Positions 1 to 10,130 of a stretch of DNA of 64,000 nucleotides are shown here, one piece after another. Positions within the stretch are counted from its first letter, which is position 1. Every line of letters starts with the position of its first letter. The notes under the pieces are model-generated. The model was not told the origin of the DNA and ran no database searches. It was given only the letters and a program-made list of their open reading frames with translations. The stretch spans positions 682,001-746,000 of the forward strand of contig OW568868.1 in assembly GCA_938743325.2 (NCBI GenBank), written 5' to 3'. This DNA comes from Pycnococcus provasolii. Lineage: Eukaryota; Chlorophyta; Pseudoscourfieldiophyceae; Pseudoscourfieldiales; Pycnococcaceae. A program made the translations under genes and the position numbers.

Positions 1-1991
1 CAGTCCGTGAACGGCTTGAACTCCTTCGCCGTCTCCTCCTCCTTCGCCTTCTCCTCCTCGCTCGTCTCCAGGCCAAGGTCCTCCTTCGACACGTCCACGA
101 GATCCTTCTCGTCAAATTTCACGAGGTTCGTCACCGCCACCTCGTCAATGGGCTCGGTCAAGTAGAGCACCTCGTAGCCGTCCTTCACGAGCTTCTCGAG
201 GAAAGGCATCTTCTTCGCCGCCTCCGTCGAGTCTGCCGCGAGGTAGTAGATAGCCTTCTGCCCCTCCTTCATGTCTGCCACGTACTCGCTCAGGCTGCGC
301 AACGCCCCGCCGTCGCTCTTCGAGGACGCGAATCGCAGCAGCTGCGCAAGGTCGTCGCGGTTATCCGAATCCTCAATCACGCCGAGCTTGATGTTCTTTC
401 CGAACGATTCCCAGAATGTGGCGTAGTCGTCGCTCGACTCGCGCCCCGCGATCTCCTTCAGCATGTCGAGCGTCTTGCGCACGAGCTGCTTGCGAATAAC
501 GCGCACGATGCGGCTCTCCTGCAGAATCTCGCGGCTGACGTTGAGCGGCAGGTCGTTCGAGTCAACGACGCCCTTGATGAAGTTCAGGTACCGCGGCACG
601 AGGTCGGAGTCAAATTCGTCGGATATGAAGACGCGGCGCACGAACAGCTTGATGTTCTTGAGCCGATTTCCGCCCATCGCGTCCTGCTGGTCAAACGGAG
701 CCATGCCTGGCACGTAGATGAGCCCCTTGAACTCAATCGTGCCCTCGACGGAGAAGTGGTTGTGCGCGAGCGGGTCGAGGAATTCGCGGAACGTCGTCTT
801 GAAGAACTGGTTGTACTCCTCCTTCGTCACGTCGCTCTTGCTGCGTGTCCAGATGGGCTGGTTCTGGTTCTGCACCGCGTAGTCCCACTTCGTCTCGTAC
901 TCCGTTTTCATCACGTCCTGCACGTCGACGTCGTCGAGGCTCGGCAGGTCGTCGGGCACCTCCTCGCCCTTCGCCTTCTTCTCCTCGCGCTCTTTGATCA
1001 GCTCCGCGAGCGCATCGTCCTTCGCCTTCTTGGTCTCCTCGTCGTCGACGATTGACATGGGCTCCGTCTTGGACGACCAGAGCTTGATGGGGAACGAGAT
1101 GAACTCGCTGTACGTCTTCAGCAGCTCCCCGAGCTTCGTCGCCTCGGCGTATACGGCGGCGTCTTCTTTGAGGTGCAGCGTGATTTGCGTTCCCCGTCCG
1201 AGCTTCTCGTCGCTTTCGTCGGCGTTGATGGTGAACGACGTGCTTCCCACCTCTGACTCCCACTTCCACTGCGTGCCGTCGTCGTTGCTCTTCGTGCGCA
1301 CCGTCACGCGGTCGGCAACGAGGAAGCTGGAGTAGAAGCCGACACCGAAACGTCCGATGAGGTTGCTGGAATCCTCGCCGCTTGCCTGCTGCTCCTTGAG
1401 CATTTCGGAGAACTTCGCCGTTCCGCTCCTGGCGATGGTTCCGAGGTTTTCTTGGAGCTGCTCCCTCGACATTCCGATGCCGGTGTCGGTGATGGTGAGC
1501 GTGCGGTTCTCTGGGTCCGCCTTGATTTTGATTTCCAGTTCTGGCGTGTCCCCGAGTGCGCTCGCGTCGGTGACGCTGTAGAACCTCATTTTGTCGAGTG
1601 CGTCGGATGCGTTGCTGACGAGCTCGCGCAGGAAGATGTCTTTGTTGGAGTAGAGGCTGTTGACGATGAGGTCCATGAGCCTCGACGTCTCCGCCTGGTA
1701 CTCGAACGTCCCCGACTCTGAGGGCGCATCGGACGTCGCGGCTCTGAGCGCGAACGACACAGGCGGCGTGCTTAAAGGCGAGCCCGAGACGCGCAGCAAG
1801 CCATACCCATTACCACCAAAGACACGACGACTTTGTTGTTGGTGGTGGCGCGAACCCACCGCGTGCACAAGGCGCGCAGGAGGACGAGCTGAGGCTCTGA
1901 GCGTGGATAGGCAGGGCATAGACACAGCGAAGGATGACTGACGATGAAAGGAAGAGAGAGCACTATGGAAACGCCTAGAGGTCGTGAGCAT
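1..1991 (-). CDS. HSP90C: Plastid HSP90 chaperone (HSP90C), 3' end cut by window edge
   Basis: ATP-dependent chaperone of the plastid stroma, needed for protein folding and import. Reading the minus strand from 1991, about 663 codons are open to the window edge; the family is near 780 aa, so roughly 100 C-terminal residues are missing. Residues 1 to about 85 are Ser/Arg/Ala-rich and look like a transit peptide. The GHKL ATPase domain follows, with SLYSNKDIFLRELVSNASDA, DTGIGM and GRFGVGFYSSF visible. The middle domain carries DSNDLPLNVSREILQESRIV, and the stretch EKLVKDGYEVLYLTEPIDEV follows. The acidic charged linker is short, and the middle-domain wording fits plant plastid HSP90C better than cytosolic HSP90. 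Start: first ATG after the upstream in-frame TAA is at 1991; a second ATG at 1919 is also possible. No intron is apparent. Confident on family, fairly confident on plastid location. Confidence 0.93.
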   Translation of the reverse strand, partial: MLTTSRRFHSALSSFHRQSSFAVSMPCLSTLRASARPPARLVHAVGSRHHQQQSRRVFGGNGYGLLRVSGSPLSTPPVSFALRAATSDAPSESGTFEYQAETSRLMDLIVNSLYSNKDIFLRELVSNASDALDKMRFYSVTDASALGDTPELEIKIKADPENRTLTITDTGIGMSREQLQENLGTIARSGTAKFSEMLKEQQASGEDSSNLIGRFGVGFYSSFLVADRVTVRTKSNDDGTQWKWESEVGSTSFTINADESDEKLGRGTQITLHLKEDAAVYAEATKLGELLKTYSEFISFPIKLWSSKTEPMSIVDDEETKKAKDDALAELIKEREEKKAKGEEVPDDLPSLDDVDVQDVMKTEYETKWDYAVQNQNQPIWTRSKSDVTKEEYNQFFKTTFREFLDPLAHNHFSVEGTIEFKGLIYVPGMAPFDQQDAMGGNRLKNIKLFVRRVFISDEFDSDLVPRYLNFIKGVVDSNDLPLNVSREILQESRIVRVIRKQLVRKTLDMLKEIAGRESSDDYATFWESFGKNIKLGVIEDSDNRDDLAQLLRFASSKSDGGALRSLSEYVADMKEGQKAIYYLAADSTEAAKKMPFLEKLVKDGYEVLYLTEPIDEVAVTNLVKFDEKDLVDVSKEDLGLETSEEEKAKEEETAKEFKPFTD

Positions 1992-2852
1992 GCACAGGAT
2001 GAAGAGTGATTGAGTTGGCGAACCGAAAAGAAAAACAACAAGGGAAGGGGTCGCCGCCGCCGCTGCCCTACCTACCGTAGGCGAGTGTTGTCGGGGTTAT
2101 TAGACTATCCACCCACCTAAAAGAAGGTTTCTGGTTTTACCTTAGGAGGGAGCCTCGAGGTTCCTTCCAGAAGTTCGTCCTGGGACCCCTCCAGCTTCCC
2201 CCTCTTGGTTTCTTTTTCTGGGTGGGGAGGTTCGGTGGGGCCCGGCACCCTGCACGCTTTCCCAGGGGGTGGTGATCTTTTTTCATTTAGGTGAGGCGGG
2301 CCACGTCAACAACGCAAGCAACGCAAGGTTTGGTTTGAGCATGGACAGTGGCCTCCTCGATGTTGTTGACACTTGACAACGACCACCACTGACCACAGGC
2401 ACCACTGGCTGGTCACCCTTTTTTTAGGAAGAGACAACAACACGGGGAACCTAAAAAGTACCCGGGTACAAGGCGAGCGAAAGAAAACCAAACTGCTCGC
2501 GAGTCGCGATACTTGCGCGATCGCGATACTCCATAACTCCCAAGCACCAAGAAACACGACGCCAAGAGGATCGATCCAACTTAAAGGTACTGTACCGGGT
2601 AGGAAGGTAGTCTATTATTATTGTCATCACAGGCATCCTAACTATGAGAACACAAATTAAAACGGCCTTTTTTCCCCCCCCGTTCCGGTAAGAATATCGC
2701 TTTTTTTTTTTCAAGCTGGGATTCCCCGACCGACGAGAAATAAATTGACAGCTGAAGAAAAGCCCCCCCTTTGGGCTTTGTTAACAACCCCCCCTTCCCT
2801 TCCCACAGGTCTTGCACGCCATCATCAGTTCACCACTCTTCCCATCAACATC
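1992..2852. other. Divergent intergenic region, no gene seen
   Basis: This 860-base stretch separates the divergent HSP90C and F-box-like genes, so it should hold both promoters. It is less GC-rich than the flanking coding DNA and contains homopolymer runs, including about ten T near 2700. A TACCTTAGG motif lies at 2138-2146; similar motifs recur in other intergenic regions here. Open frames in it are short and on both strands, and none resembles a protein. Confidence 0.6.
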
Positions 2853-4382
2853 ATGCTCACTCACCTCCCGCACTCTGTACTGTCTCGTGTGATCGACCTA
2901 TGTCCACCCCCCTCCATTCTCGCTCTCTTGTCAGCATCAGCATCACTGCGGCAAGCCATTGTACTGGCGTGCCCGTCATCGGTATATGCGCGCCATGCCC
3001 ATCGTCACACGCCACTTATTTCACGCCACTTACCTGATGATGATGATGGTGGTGCTGATGACGATGATGCCATCCACAGCAACTCCTCCTTTTTGGAAAA
3101 TGGCGCTACTCGTATCCCGTGGCACGTGCACCTTGCTAGAGAACAGGACTTTCGCAAGCAACACGGACACAGATGGCGCGCGCCGCTCGTGGGCGTGATT
3201 CCTACCGACACAGTTGATGCACACACCATCATCGCTCAGCTCGCAAACGCAATCATGGCAAGGGCGTACGCAGAAACTGTCGCGACGAACGTCGAGCGGT
3301 CGAACAATCGAAACAGCGGCAACAACAACAACAGCAGCACCACCACCAGCAGCAACGCAAGGTTGTGTGCTGCCCGAAGTCTAGCGGCAAAGGCTGCCGC
3401 GTCGGCATTTTGTGGCGACAAGCCGCCAACAACGGAAACGAGAAAACATGGGTGTGGGACCGTGGCAACCATCAAAGCAAGAGACAGGTCCTCCACCAAG
3501 CAACGGACTGTCGCCCTGGACGCGCTCGTGGACGTAAACTGCTTTGAAGGAGAACAGCGCGTAACACAAGCAGCGGAGGTGCTGTACACGCGCCTCATCG
3601 GCGACCACCTCGCTGGCGCTGGCGAGCATGGAACAACGCCGTGCACGCTCGTCGTTCCCGTCGACGGCGCGCCGTCAATGGAGCAGCTTGCACTCGCGTT
3701 GCTCGTGCGAACCACCGCGCACAGCATGCGTTGCGCGGTAAATATTAATGGCTTGGTCGCCAGTGTCGCGGCGTACGACCTGCTGCCTGGCAACGAAACG
3801 CCCGTCGCGCTGCTCGACGCCGTGCTGCACCAGCCGCAGCCTGACGAGCGCCTAACGCTCGCGTCCGTGGGAGCAAACACAAGCAGTGGTGCGAGAGCCG
3901 TGCGATGTGCGATGGAGCTCGCTTCGTGGCTTGAGCGCATTCCGAGCCTCACGTCGTCTCGCGTCGACAACGTCGTGCGCGTGATTCGCGTTGCGTTGGA
4001 ATGGAAGATGAGCGGCGCCCCTTCGCCTTCGCCAGGAACGAGCCGCGAAGTGGACGTGGCGTCAACGGGCATCGTGCTTCTTCTGACGGACACGATGACA
4101 CAGGCACGCGATTTGGTCGTATCAGGCAACGACAGCTACCACCCCGCTCTCGCAAGTCTTGCACCTGGTGCCTGTAAGAATGCGCCGGCGGTGCTCTTGC
4201 CACTTCGCCGCTTTGCATCCGATGCAATCATGGCTCCGTACGCTGGCGCTGAGGCTGCCTTCGACCTTTCCGTCCATATGACGAATGCAAGGGCACCACC
4301 AGCGAGCGATATGGGGCCGAGAACATCCCGTCGCTCCGTGTACCAGCCAGTTCCCATGGTTGCGAGTGCGCTCTTCTCCTGA
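2853..4382 (+). CDS. F-box-like protein with an unrecognised C-terminal region
   Basis: About 509 aa. The first 40 residues, beginning MLTHLPHSVLSRVIDLCP and continuing PSILALLSASASLRQAI, follow the F-box pattern (LP..VL..I...L.......S.....LR), the motif that docks substrate receptors on SKP1 in SCF ubiquitin ligases. The rest shows no LRR, kelch or WD repeats; it has an Asn/Ser low-complexity stretch (about residues 150-165) and a mixed helical C-terminal half I cannot assign. The start at 2853 puts the F-box at the extreme N-terminus; the longer open frame from 2745 begins at a TTG in low-complexity DNA. The gene converges with the ankyrin gene, leaving only about 90 bases between the stops. 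A function in ubiquitination is inference from the short motif alone. Confidence 0.7.
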   Translation: MLTHLPHSVLSRVIDLCPPPSILALLSASASLRQAIVLACPSSVYARHAHRHTPLISRHLPDDDDGGADDDDAIHSNSSFLENGATRIPWHVHLAREQDFRKQHGHRWRAPLVGVIPTDTVDAHTIIAQLANAIMARAYAETVATNVERSNNRNSGNNNNSSTTTSSNARLCAARSLAAKAAASAFCGDKPPTTETRKHGCGTVATIKARDRSSTKQRTVALDALVDVNCFEGEQRVTQAAEVLYTRLIGDHLAGAGEHGTTPCTLVVPVDGAPSMEQLALALLVRTTAHSMRCAVNINGLVASVAAYDLLPGNETPVALLDAVLHQPQPDERLTLASVGANTSSGARAVRCAMELASWLERIPSLTSSRVDNVVRVIRVALEWKMSGAPSPSPGTSREVDVASTGIVLLLTDTMTQARDLVVSGNDSYHPALASLAPGACKNAPAVLLPLRRFASDAIMAPYAGAEAAFDLSVHMTNARAPPASDMGPRTSRRSVYQPVPMVASALFS

Positions 4383-4472
4383 CTTGAAAGTGCTTTAAAC
4401 ACGATTGATATAAAAAACTTTAGTCATTCTTTTAATTTTGGTGTTGTTTTGAAAATGGCAAAAGATAAGCGC

Positions 4473-7400
4473 TCAAGCTCGTGCCGTGCGCGTAGGAATG
4501 GGTGTGGGAATGTCCGCACCGTCAACACGATGTGAGCCAGTCGCAGTAGAAGAGGAGGAGGAGGAGGAGGAGGACGAGCCGCCACCCGTGGACGTCGTCG
4601 TCGTCGTAGAAGCGCTTGCGGATGAACCAGAAGGTGCAGCATGTAGCAAAGCTTCCACGCCTGCGTGGCCCTTACTCTTCGCGAGCACCATCGCTGTTTT
4701 GCCACGATTATTACGACGGCTCACATCAACGTGCCACTCCTTCGTCCCAGCCGCCATGCCCTCGAGCTCAGGGGTACTCAGGAGAAGGCGTACAATACCC
4801 GCATTGCCTCGCAGCGACGCGCGGTGAAGTGCCGTCTGCCCGCCTGGACCGCTCACATCGGCATCGACGCCATTCTCGAGAAGTACACGCGCAAGGCCCT
4901 CGTCGCCCGTCCATGCTGCAGTCAGCAGAAGACTGTGGCCGTGCTGGTCTGTCGCATCTGACGCTCGCACCAAGCGGCTCTTGAACAGAAAGCGCACGAT
5001 GGAAGGACGCTCTTCGGACGCCGCGAAGCGCAGCAGGTCCTTGGGGTGAGACAAGCAGTCCTCCACCTCGGCACCAGCTGTTTTAGGTGGGGCTACACTC
5101 GTGTCGCTGCCGTGAATCACCTCGTGGCATCGAACAAAGTCTAAGCCATTCACATCCGCGCGAAGCAGAGCCTCCGCCGTGCGATCTGCCTCAGCCGCTT
5201 GCTCCACCGCCGGCGGGCTTTGAGCCCGCAGCTTTTCAGCCTTGGCGTAGAGGTGATTGGCAATGTCCGAAGACTTCCACTTGTGCAGCTGCATACCAAA
5301 GAGCCGCACCTGCACAGTGGGAAGAACGTATTGCGTCGCAAGATGTTCCACCCATTCCACGTTCTTCATGCCGCGCAAAACCCCGTAGAGCGTGCCCGTG
5401 CCACGCTCCGTTCGGTAGGTTGCCGTGGCAATGTCGGGGTAGCTTTGCAGCAGGTGCGTGAGCAAGTGGCGCTGCGACGGCGTGTCCACGTCCGCGCTGC
5501 GCCCAAGCGTGATGATGGAGCGAGCCAGCGCGATTGGCTCGAGACTCGACGAGAGCGCAGATGCGACGCTTGCGATGGACGCGTCGTTCACCTCAACATG
5601 GTCGCACGCGTGCGATCCTGTCGAACTGTCAGATCCCACCTCTTCGTGGCGACGCGGAAGCCCTGGTGCGCCGGATGCGGCATCAACGCTCGACGCAAGA
5701 CCGGAGTGGTGCAGCAATTCGAGCAGGCGCCTACCTGATACGCCGTCTGCCCGAATGTGCTGCGAATATGATGCTTTGCCCGCCATGGCGATGTACGCTG
5801 CCGACGACTCCGATGTCCAGGACAGTGGCGTGCCCGCCTCCTCCACGAGGAACATGCATGCAGCCTTTAGCGCAGCGGCGTGCAATGGAGCACAAGGTTG
5901 TAAAGAGCAAAAGAGGGCTTGTTCGAGTGGCGTCACGGTGCCTGTCTGCGACTGCTTTGTCGCATCGCCGTCATTCTTCGAGTCAGGTGTCAGTAGAAGA
6001 AGCGCATCACGCGGTGAGGCAGCTACATCGGGCGATGCGGTGACATGCCCAAAGCTGACACGCGTGCGCCACGCTTCGAGAGACGCCGTGGCAACCACGG
6101 GACGAAGCGATCCAGATGCAAGTGCCCAGGCTGCGATCGCGATGTATCCACCAGGCGAGGCAACCGTCCACGAAAGTGCCGCTGCCGTGCGCGCGTTCAT
6201 GCCCAGCGGCGCCGTGACCGACGACGCTGTTGCGGTGGCACCCATCTTCGACGCTTTCGTGTCAAGCAGGTCTGCGGCAAACTTCCCAAGTCTTGTGAGA
6301 GCTAGTCCGTTGAGAGGACTTGGCGCAGCCACATCCATGCGTGCGGCACGAGCGAGCCAGACGACAGGATTTCGCGCTTGCAGGCTCAACCAACAGGAGG
6401 CATCTCCGGCGGACCAAGCGGTCACGTTACGCTTGGACAGGTGTGACGCCACGGAAGGACGAAGACGCTTCGCCGCGGCCGTCAGGTCTGCCACGTCGTC
6501 TTCTCCCTGCTTGCCGATCGCGGCGAGTACGGACTCTTTTCCACCCACGGCAAGCTCGAAAGCGCTCGGTCCATTAGACCACTCTTCCGTGCATGGCATG
6601 GTAGCACGTGCGAGCACCTCGTTTGCAAGCAGCCCGCATCGAGATCCGCGAGCGAGCGCCATGCGTAGCAAGATAACACGACTCTTCAGCATCGCTCCAG
6701 GCCACGCCGTGGCCGCAGAGATGCTCAATGCCTGTCCCCCGATTGTTCCTGCGCCTGTGAGCTCAGGTCCATCCAACTTGCACGCGCGTACAGCTGGCAC
6801 GAGTTGCGGGAGGATGTCCTCAAAAGCAACGGATTGCTCGTCACCAACTTTCGGGCTCGCCGCAAACCAGAGAGCAGCCTGCTGACTATCCCACGCCGAT
6901 ACGGGAATAGCGCGAAGCGACGCGCGCGCCACCGCCGCAACCCGACTCGTCACACGCCACCACTTTTGTGCTCTTGCCACCTCGAGCAACGTCTCCAAGC
7001 CATCAACCTTCGACCCGCCAAGATTCACCGCGGCGTCCGATGCGACGTTTTCCTTGATGGCATCTCGCCATGGCACGAGCACAGCTGCGTGACATTTCTC
7101 CGCAAACGCGAGAAGACGGTCGGAGTTGTGTGCGTCCGCCGCGTCGGCAAGATTTCCCGCGGCTTGCGAGACAACCTCCACGGTGTCGCGCATGTTGTAC
7201 AGTACGCCCAGACTGAGTAGTTTCGAGCAGTCACGAGCAAAGGAGTTTGGCGAGCCGCCGCCCCAAATCTGCAGTCGGCTAAGCATAGGTGTGGGCGCAG
7301 ACGATAGTGCGCCGTGCAACTCGAGGCGCATCGGGTGTTCCGGCGCAGCGCTGAGCAGAGACAGCACGACGCACGACGCAACTCCCACAGGCCACGCATT

Positions 7401-9884
7401 CGCGGCGGCGGTGAGTGACGAGACGCTACCGCCACGTGCCCATTCGTTGGCAGCTGGTGCAACGGCAGCGAGCACCGCCGAGGCTAGCTTCGGGCTAGCA
7501 CTGCCAGATGCGTCGCGCAGCCGCGCAACGGCGGCGTCGCACAGACTCAGATCTCCGAATGCCGGAAGAGGACTGGAAGCTGCCTTGAGCGTTGCTTGTG
7601 TCGAAGCGAGAGGCGACGCTTCGAGTGCAAGTGCAAGCAGTGCATCGCCATGGCTGCCGGCAAAGCTGGCAAGCCAGTTGAGCATGCCCGGTGCCAGAGA
7701 CCCCAAGTGCGCCTCGAATGTGCGCTGTTCTGCCGACGCACTGTCGGATGTCGCGTCCTTCACGTCGGCGACCGCAGCGGCGAGCGGACCGTCTGTGAAT
7801 GCCGCGAGACGGCTGGAATGCGAGCGAAGCACCAGGCGAATCTCCCGGGCTAGCCGCGCAGCGGGCGCCTGATGCATCGATGGGGATGTGGATGCAACAA
7901 CCAAGTCGGAGACGCTGGTTGCATTCGTTTTGCCGCTGCGCGACGTCGCTGCCAAAATAGCATTTCGCCGCAGTCGCGCCGTTCCGGCGCGCAAGCCTTT
8001 CAAGCCGGCAAGCTCGAGTGGCGTGTAGTCGCAAGGAGAGAGCAGCGGCGGCAGATGTGCCGATGCGCTTTCCACGGTGAGCGTCGTGCCCATCTCGTCG
8101 GACGCGTCTACAAAGTGCGACGGCGTCGCTGCCGTACGCCTACTTTCCTCGTCGCCATCGCCCAGCACAGCGTTTGCTGCCAACTCGCACGCGCCCGATG
8201 ACCGCTCGCCGCACAGCTTGTCATCGGATGTCATGCAAAGCACCCGCTCGGCGCTTAGTGCGGGCGAGATCGTCTCGGCACTGTCAACACGAATCGTGCG
8301 CAGAAGTGCGGGCACCACTTGTGGGAATGCGCTGCGCTGGCGCTGCGCCCAGGCGAGCAGCTCGACGGGATCGCGGAAGACTCGCGCGATGCTTTCGCGC
8401 AACTCTGCCTCTCCATTTGTGCGCAACGCGCCAGCGGCAAGCGCCGCACCATTCGAAGCGCCGGCGGCCCGCAGCGATGCCGCCGCACGGCATGCTTCCA
8501 CGGGAATTCGCGCGCTTCGCGACGTTCCTGCGGGGGATAGCGTACACAAATACGCGGAGACATGGCTTGCATTCCAATCCACAAGGCTAGTCGGCAGGCT
8601 CGCGCGCACCTCGTCGACAAGCTCGTTTGGGCATGGCAACGCTGGGCTAGCCAGGCGAAGCAACTCCACAACCGTTGCGCCAGTTGCGGGCGTCGGTGCA
8701 AAGATGCCCGGCATACTTGGGAGCATACCCTGCCCCGACAGCAGTTTTGCCACTAGCCGCCCGTTTCCTCCCCGTGCCGCCGCATGTGCGGCACTCTCGT
8801 GCAGCGTTGGATGCATGCCACCTGCTCCTGCCGCGGCGAGTGCCTCAAGCACGCCCACGCGTCCTGCCCGTGCTGCGGCGTATGCGGCAATCGTGAGCGA
8901 TGTGACCGTGGCGGCTTTATCATCGCCGTTGTCGTTCGCCGCCACAGCGCTGGCGAGCAGAACGCGCACCACGTTGGCATGCCCACGGCTTGCCGCGAGC
9001 GCGAGCGGCGTGGTTGGCAGATTGCCTGCGCCGCTGGTAGCGGCGGCGGTGGCGGCATCTGCGGCGGCGACGAGCTGCGCAACATCGTCAGTCGTTGCAC
9101 CAGCGGCGACGAGCTGCTCAGCCACCTCCGCGTGTCCCTCCGCGGCGGCGTGCGCGAGCGCGGTCCACCCGCGCGAGTCCACTTGCGCTAGAAATTCCTT
9201 TGTGGTTCCACCTGGCGCGATACCTTCCAGTAGCACGTTCACGTTCTTCGCGCGTCCAGAACTCGCCGCTAGCATAATCGCCGAAGTTCCCGCACTGTCG
9301 GCGGCGGCGATGTGAGCCTTGCACTGGTCTATCAAGACGCGGACTGTTTCCGGTGCACCCGATCGCGCGGCGACCATGAGCGCCGTCATTTTGTTCGACT
9401 CTTCGGACGTGAGCGCGACGTCTGCGCTGTAGTGCTTGCACATGGCGGTGACGAGTTTTGGTCCCACGGGATTCGGCATACCTGCGGCCCACATGAGCGC
9501 GTTCCAACCACCTCTGTGGAACGTGTTTGGGTTCGCTCCTGCTGATAAGAGCACGTCTACCACTTCCTCGTGTCCAGAGTCCACGGCCCAGAACAGCGCC
9601 GGCCATCCGTACGCATCCGCGGCATCGAGGACCGCCGCGCGTTGTTCTGCTGTCCCTGTCCTGCTGGCCGGATCAAGACTGTTGATAGCTGATGTTAACG
9701 CGGAGACATCCCCCGCGCGAGCAGGTTCGCAGAGCACGCATCCCACTTCAGAAAGTCCTGAAGTGGCCACCAGAGAAGAGGCTACTACTAGGAGGAGGAA
9801 ATGTAAGATACATGAAACGCTGAGCGAGGAAGTCCTTGGAAGAGAGCGAGAGAGAGACGACGTGCGCGCCATGGCCATGGCCAT
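4473..9884 (-). CDS. Giant signal-peptide protein with N- and C-terminal ankyrin repeats and SAM-like modules
   Basis: 1803 aa in one frame. Residues 1-43 look like a signal peptide or anchor (hydrophobic core at about 25-41), predicting entry to the secretory pathway, which is unusual for ankyrin proteins. Ankyrin-type repeats occupy about 90-385 (for example GHEEVVDVLLSAGANPN and GHAEVAEQLVAAGA) and about 1615-1750 (QTALHRASLRGNAGIVRLLL). The 1200 residues between are Ala/Ser-rich and mostly helical. At about 436, 997, 1156, 1355 and 1535 they contain degenerate modules of the form W...(W/Y)(L/F/I) followed by (D/N)G..L, resembling SAM domains. The tail has a Thr/Gly/Ser run, with poly-Ser encoded by a triplet repeat near 4553. 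ATG at 9884 begins a Met-Ala repeat. A scaffold role is inference; no enzyme motif was seen. Confidence 0.85.
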   Translation of the reverse strand: MAMAMARTSSLSRSLPRTSSLSVSCILHFLLLVVASSLVATSGLSEVGCVLCEPARAGDVSALTSAINSLDPASRTGTAEQRAAVLDAADAYGWPALFWAVDSGHEEVVDVLLSAGANPNTFHRGGWNALMWAAGMPNPVGPKLVTAMCKHYSADVALTSEESNKMTALMVAARSGAPETVRVLIDQCKAHIAAADSAGTSAIMLAASSGRAKNVNVLLEGIAPGGTTKEFLAQVDSRGWTALAHAAAEGHAEVAEQLVAAGATTDDVAQLVAAADAATAAATSGAGNLPTTPLALAASRGHANVVRVLLASAVAANDNGDDKAATVTSLTIAAYAAARAGRVGVLEALAAAGAGGMHPTLHESAAHAAARGGNGRLVAKLLSGQGMLPSMPGIFAPTPATGATVVELLRLASPALPCPNELVDEVRASLPTSLVDWNASHVSAYLCTLSPAGTSRSARIPVEACRAAASLRAAGASNGAALAAGALRTNGEAELRESIARVFRDPVELLAWAQRQRSAFPQVVPALLRTIRVDSAETISPALSAERVLCMTSDDKLCGERSSGACELAANAVLGDGDEESRRTAATPSHFVDASDEMGTTLTVESASAHLPPLLSPCDYTPLELAGLKGLRAGTARLRRNAILAATSRSGKTNATSVSDLVVASTSPSMHQAPAARLAREIRLVLRSHSSRLAAFTDGPLAAAVADVKDATSDSASAEQRTFEAHLGSLAPGMLNWLASFAGSHGDALLALALEASPLASTQATLKAASSPLPAFGDLSLCDAAVARLRDASGSASPKLASAVLAAVAPAANEWARGGSVSSLTAAANAWPVGVASCVVLSLLSAAPEHPMRLELHGALSSAPTPMLSRLQIWGGGSPNSFARDCSKLLSLGVLYNMRDTVEVVSQAAGNLADAADAHNSDRLLAFAEKCHAAVLVPWRDAIKENVASDAAVNLGGSKVDGLETLLEVARAQKWWRVTSRVAAVARASLRAIPVSAWDSQQAALWFAASPKVGDEQSVAFEDILPQLVPAVRACKLDGPELTGAGTIGGQALSISAATAWPGAMLKSRVILLRMALARGSRCGLLANEVLARATMPCTEEWSNGPSAFELAVGGKESVLAAIGKQGEDDVADLTAAAKRLRPSVASHLSKRNVTAWSAGDASCWLSLQARNPVVWLARAARMDVAAPSPLNGLALTRLGKFAADLLDTKASKMGATATASSVTAPLGMNARTAAALSWTVASPGGYIAIAAWALASGSLRPVVATASLEAWRTRVSFGHVTASPDVAASPRDALLLLTPDSKNDGDATKQSQTGTVTPLEQALFCSLQPCAPLHAAALKAACMFLVEEAGTPLSWTSESSAAYIAMAGKASYSQHIRADGVSGRRLLELLHHSGLASSVDAASGAPGLPRRHEEVGSDSSTGSHACDHVEVNDASIASVASALSSSLEPIALARSIITLGRSADVDTPSQRHLLTHLLQSYPDIATATYRTERGTGTLYGVLRGMKNVEWVEHLATQYVLPTVQVRLFGMQLHKWKSSDIANHLYAKAEKLRAQSPPAVEQAAEADRTAEALLRADVNGLDFVRCHEVIHGSDTSVAPPKTAGAEVEDCLSHPKDLLRFAASEERPSIVRFLFKSRLVRASDATDQHGHSLLLTAAWTGDEGLARVLLENGVDADVSGPGGQTALHRASLRGNAGIVRLLLSTPELEGMAAGTKEWHVDVSRRNNRGKTAMVLAKSKGHAGVEALLHAAPSGSSASASTTTTTSTGGGSSSSSSSSSSTATGSHRVDGADIPTPIPTRTARA

Positions 9885-10130
9885 GATTATGCGAGCTCAG
9901 AGCTCCTGAGATCCCCCGCGGGCGGAAGAGCCCTTAAGGCCACGAGGAAGGAGGGATGCGAGTACGGTAGTGATGCGAGGCACGGGGGAGTTCTCGCAAT
10001 TCGCATAACCCCTTATAATAATAACGGGGGACCAGAGAGATCGACCACCAGCACCAGGTTTGGGGGAGGGGTGGAAGAGACGCGACCTTCCACGTTAGGG
10101 TTTCGCGTTAGGGTTAGGGTTATATTAGGG
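9885..10130. promoter_or_regulatory. Ankyrin-gene upstream region with telo-box cluster and AT-rich imperfect palindrome
   Basis: Short spacer between the ankyrin gene start and the PAP gene stop, both on the minus strand. TTAGGGTTT (telo-box AAACCCTAA on the other strand) lies at 10095-10103 and further TTAGGG copies run to about 10135. At about 10009-10028 CCCCTTAT and ATAAcGGGG form imperfect inverted arms around an AT core, some 125 bases upstream of the ankyrin ATG. Regulatory meaning is inferred from position and from plant telo-boxes. Confidence 0.45.

Noticed and set aside
3236-4129. 297-codon minus-strand frame opposite the F-box-like gene
   Set aside because: Antisense Ser/Thr/Arg-rich shadow without motifs; the plus frame has the F-box pattern.
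5458-6885. 475-codon plus-strand open frame, and others such as 8077-9315, opposite the ankyrin gene
   Set aside because: Low-stop frames antisense to a GC-rich Ala/Ser-coding gene; residue content is Ser/Arg/Ala noise, with no domain.
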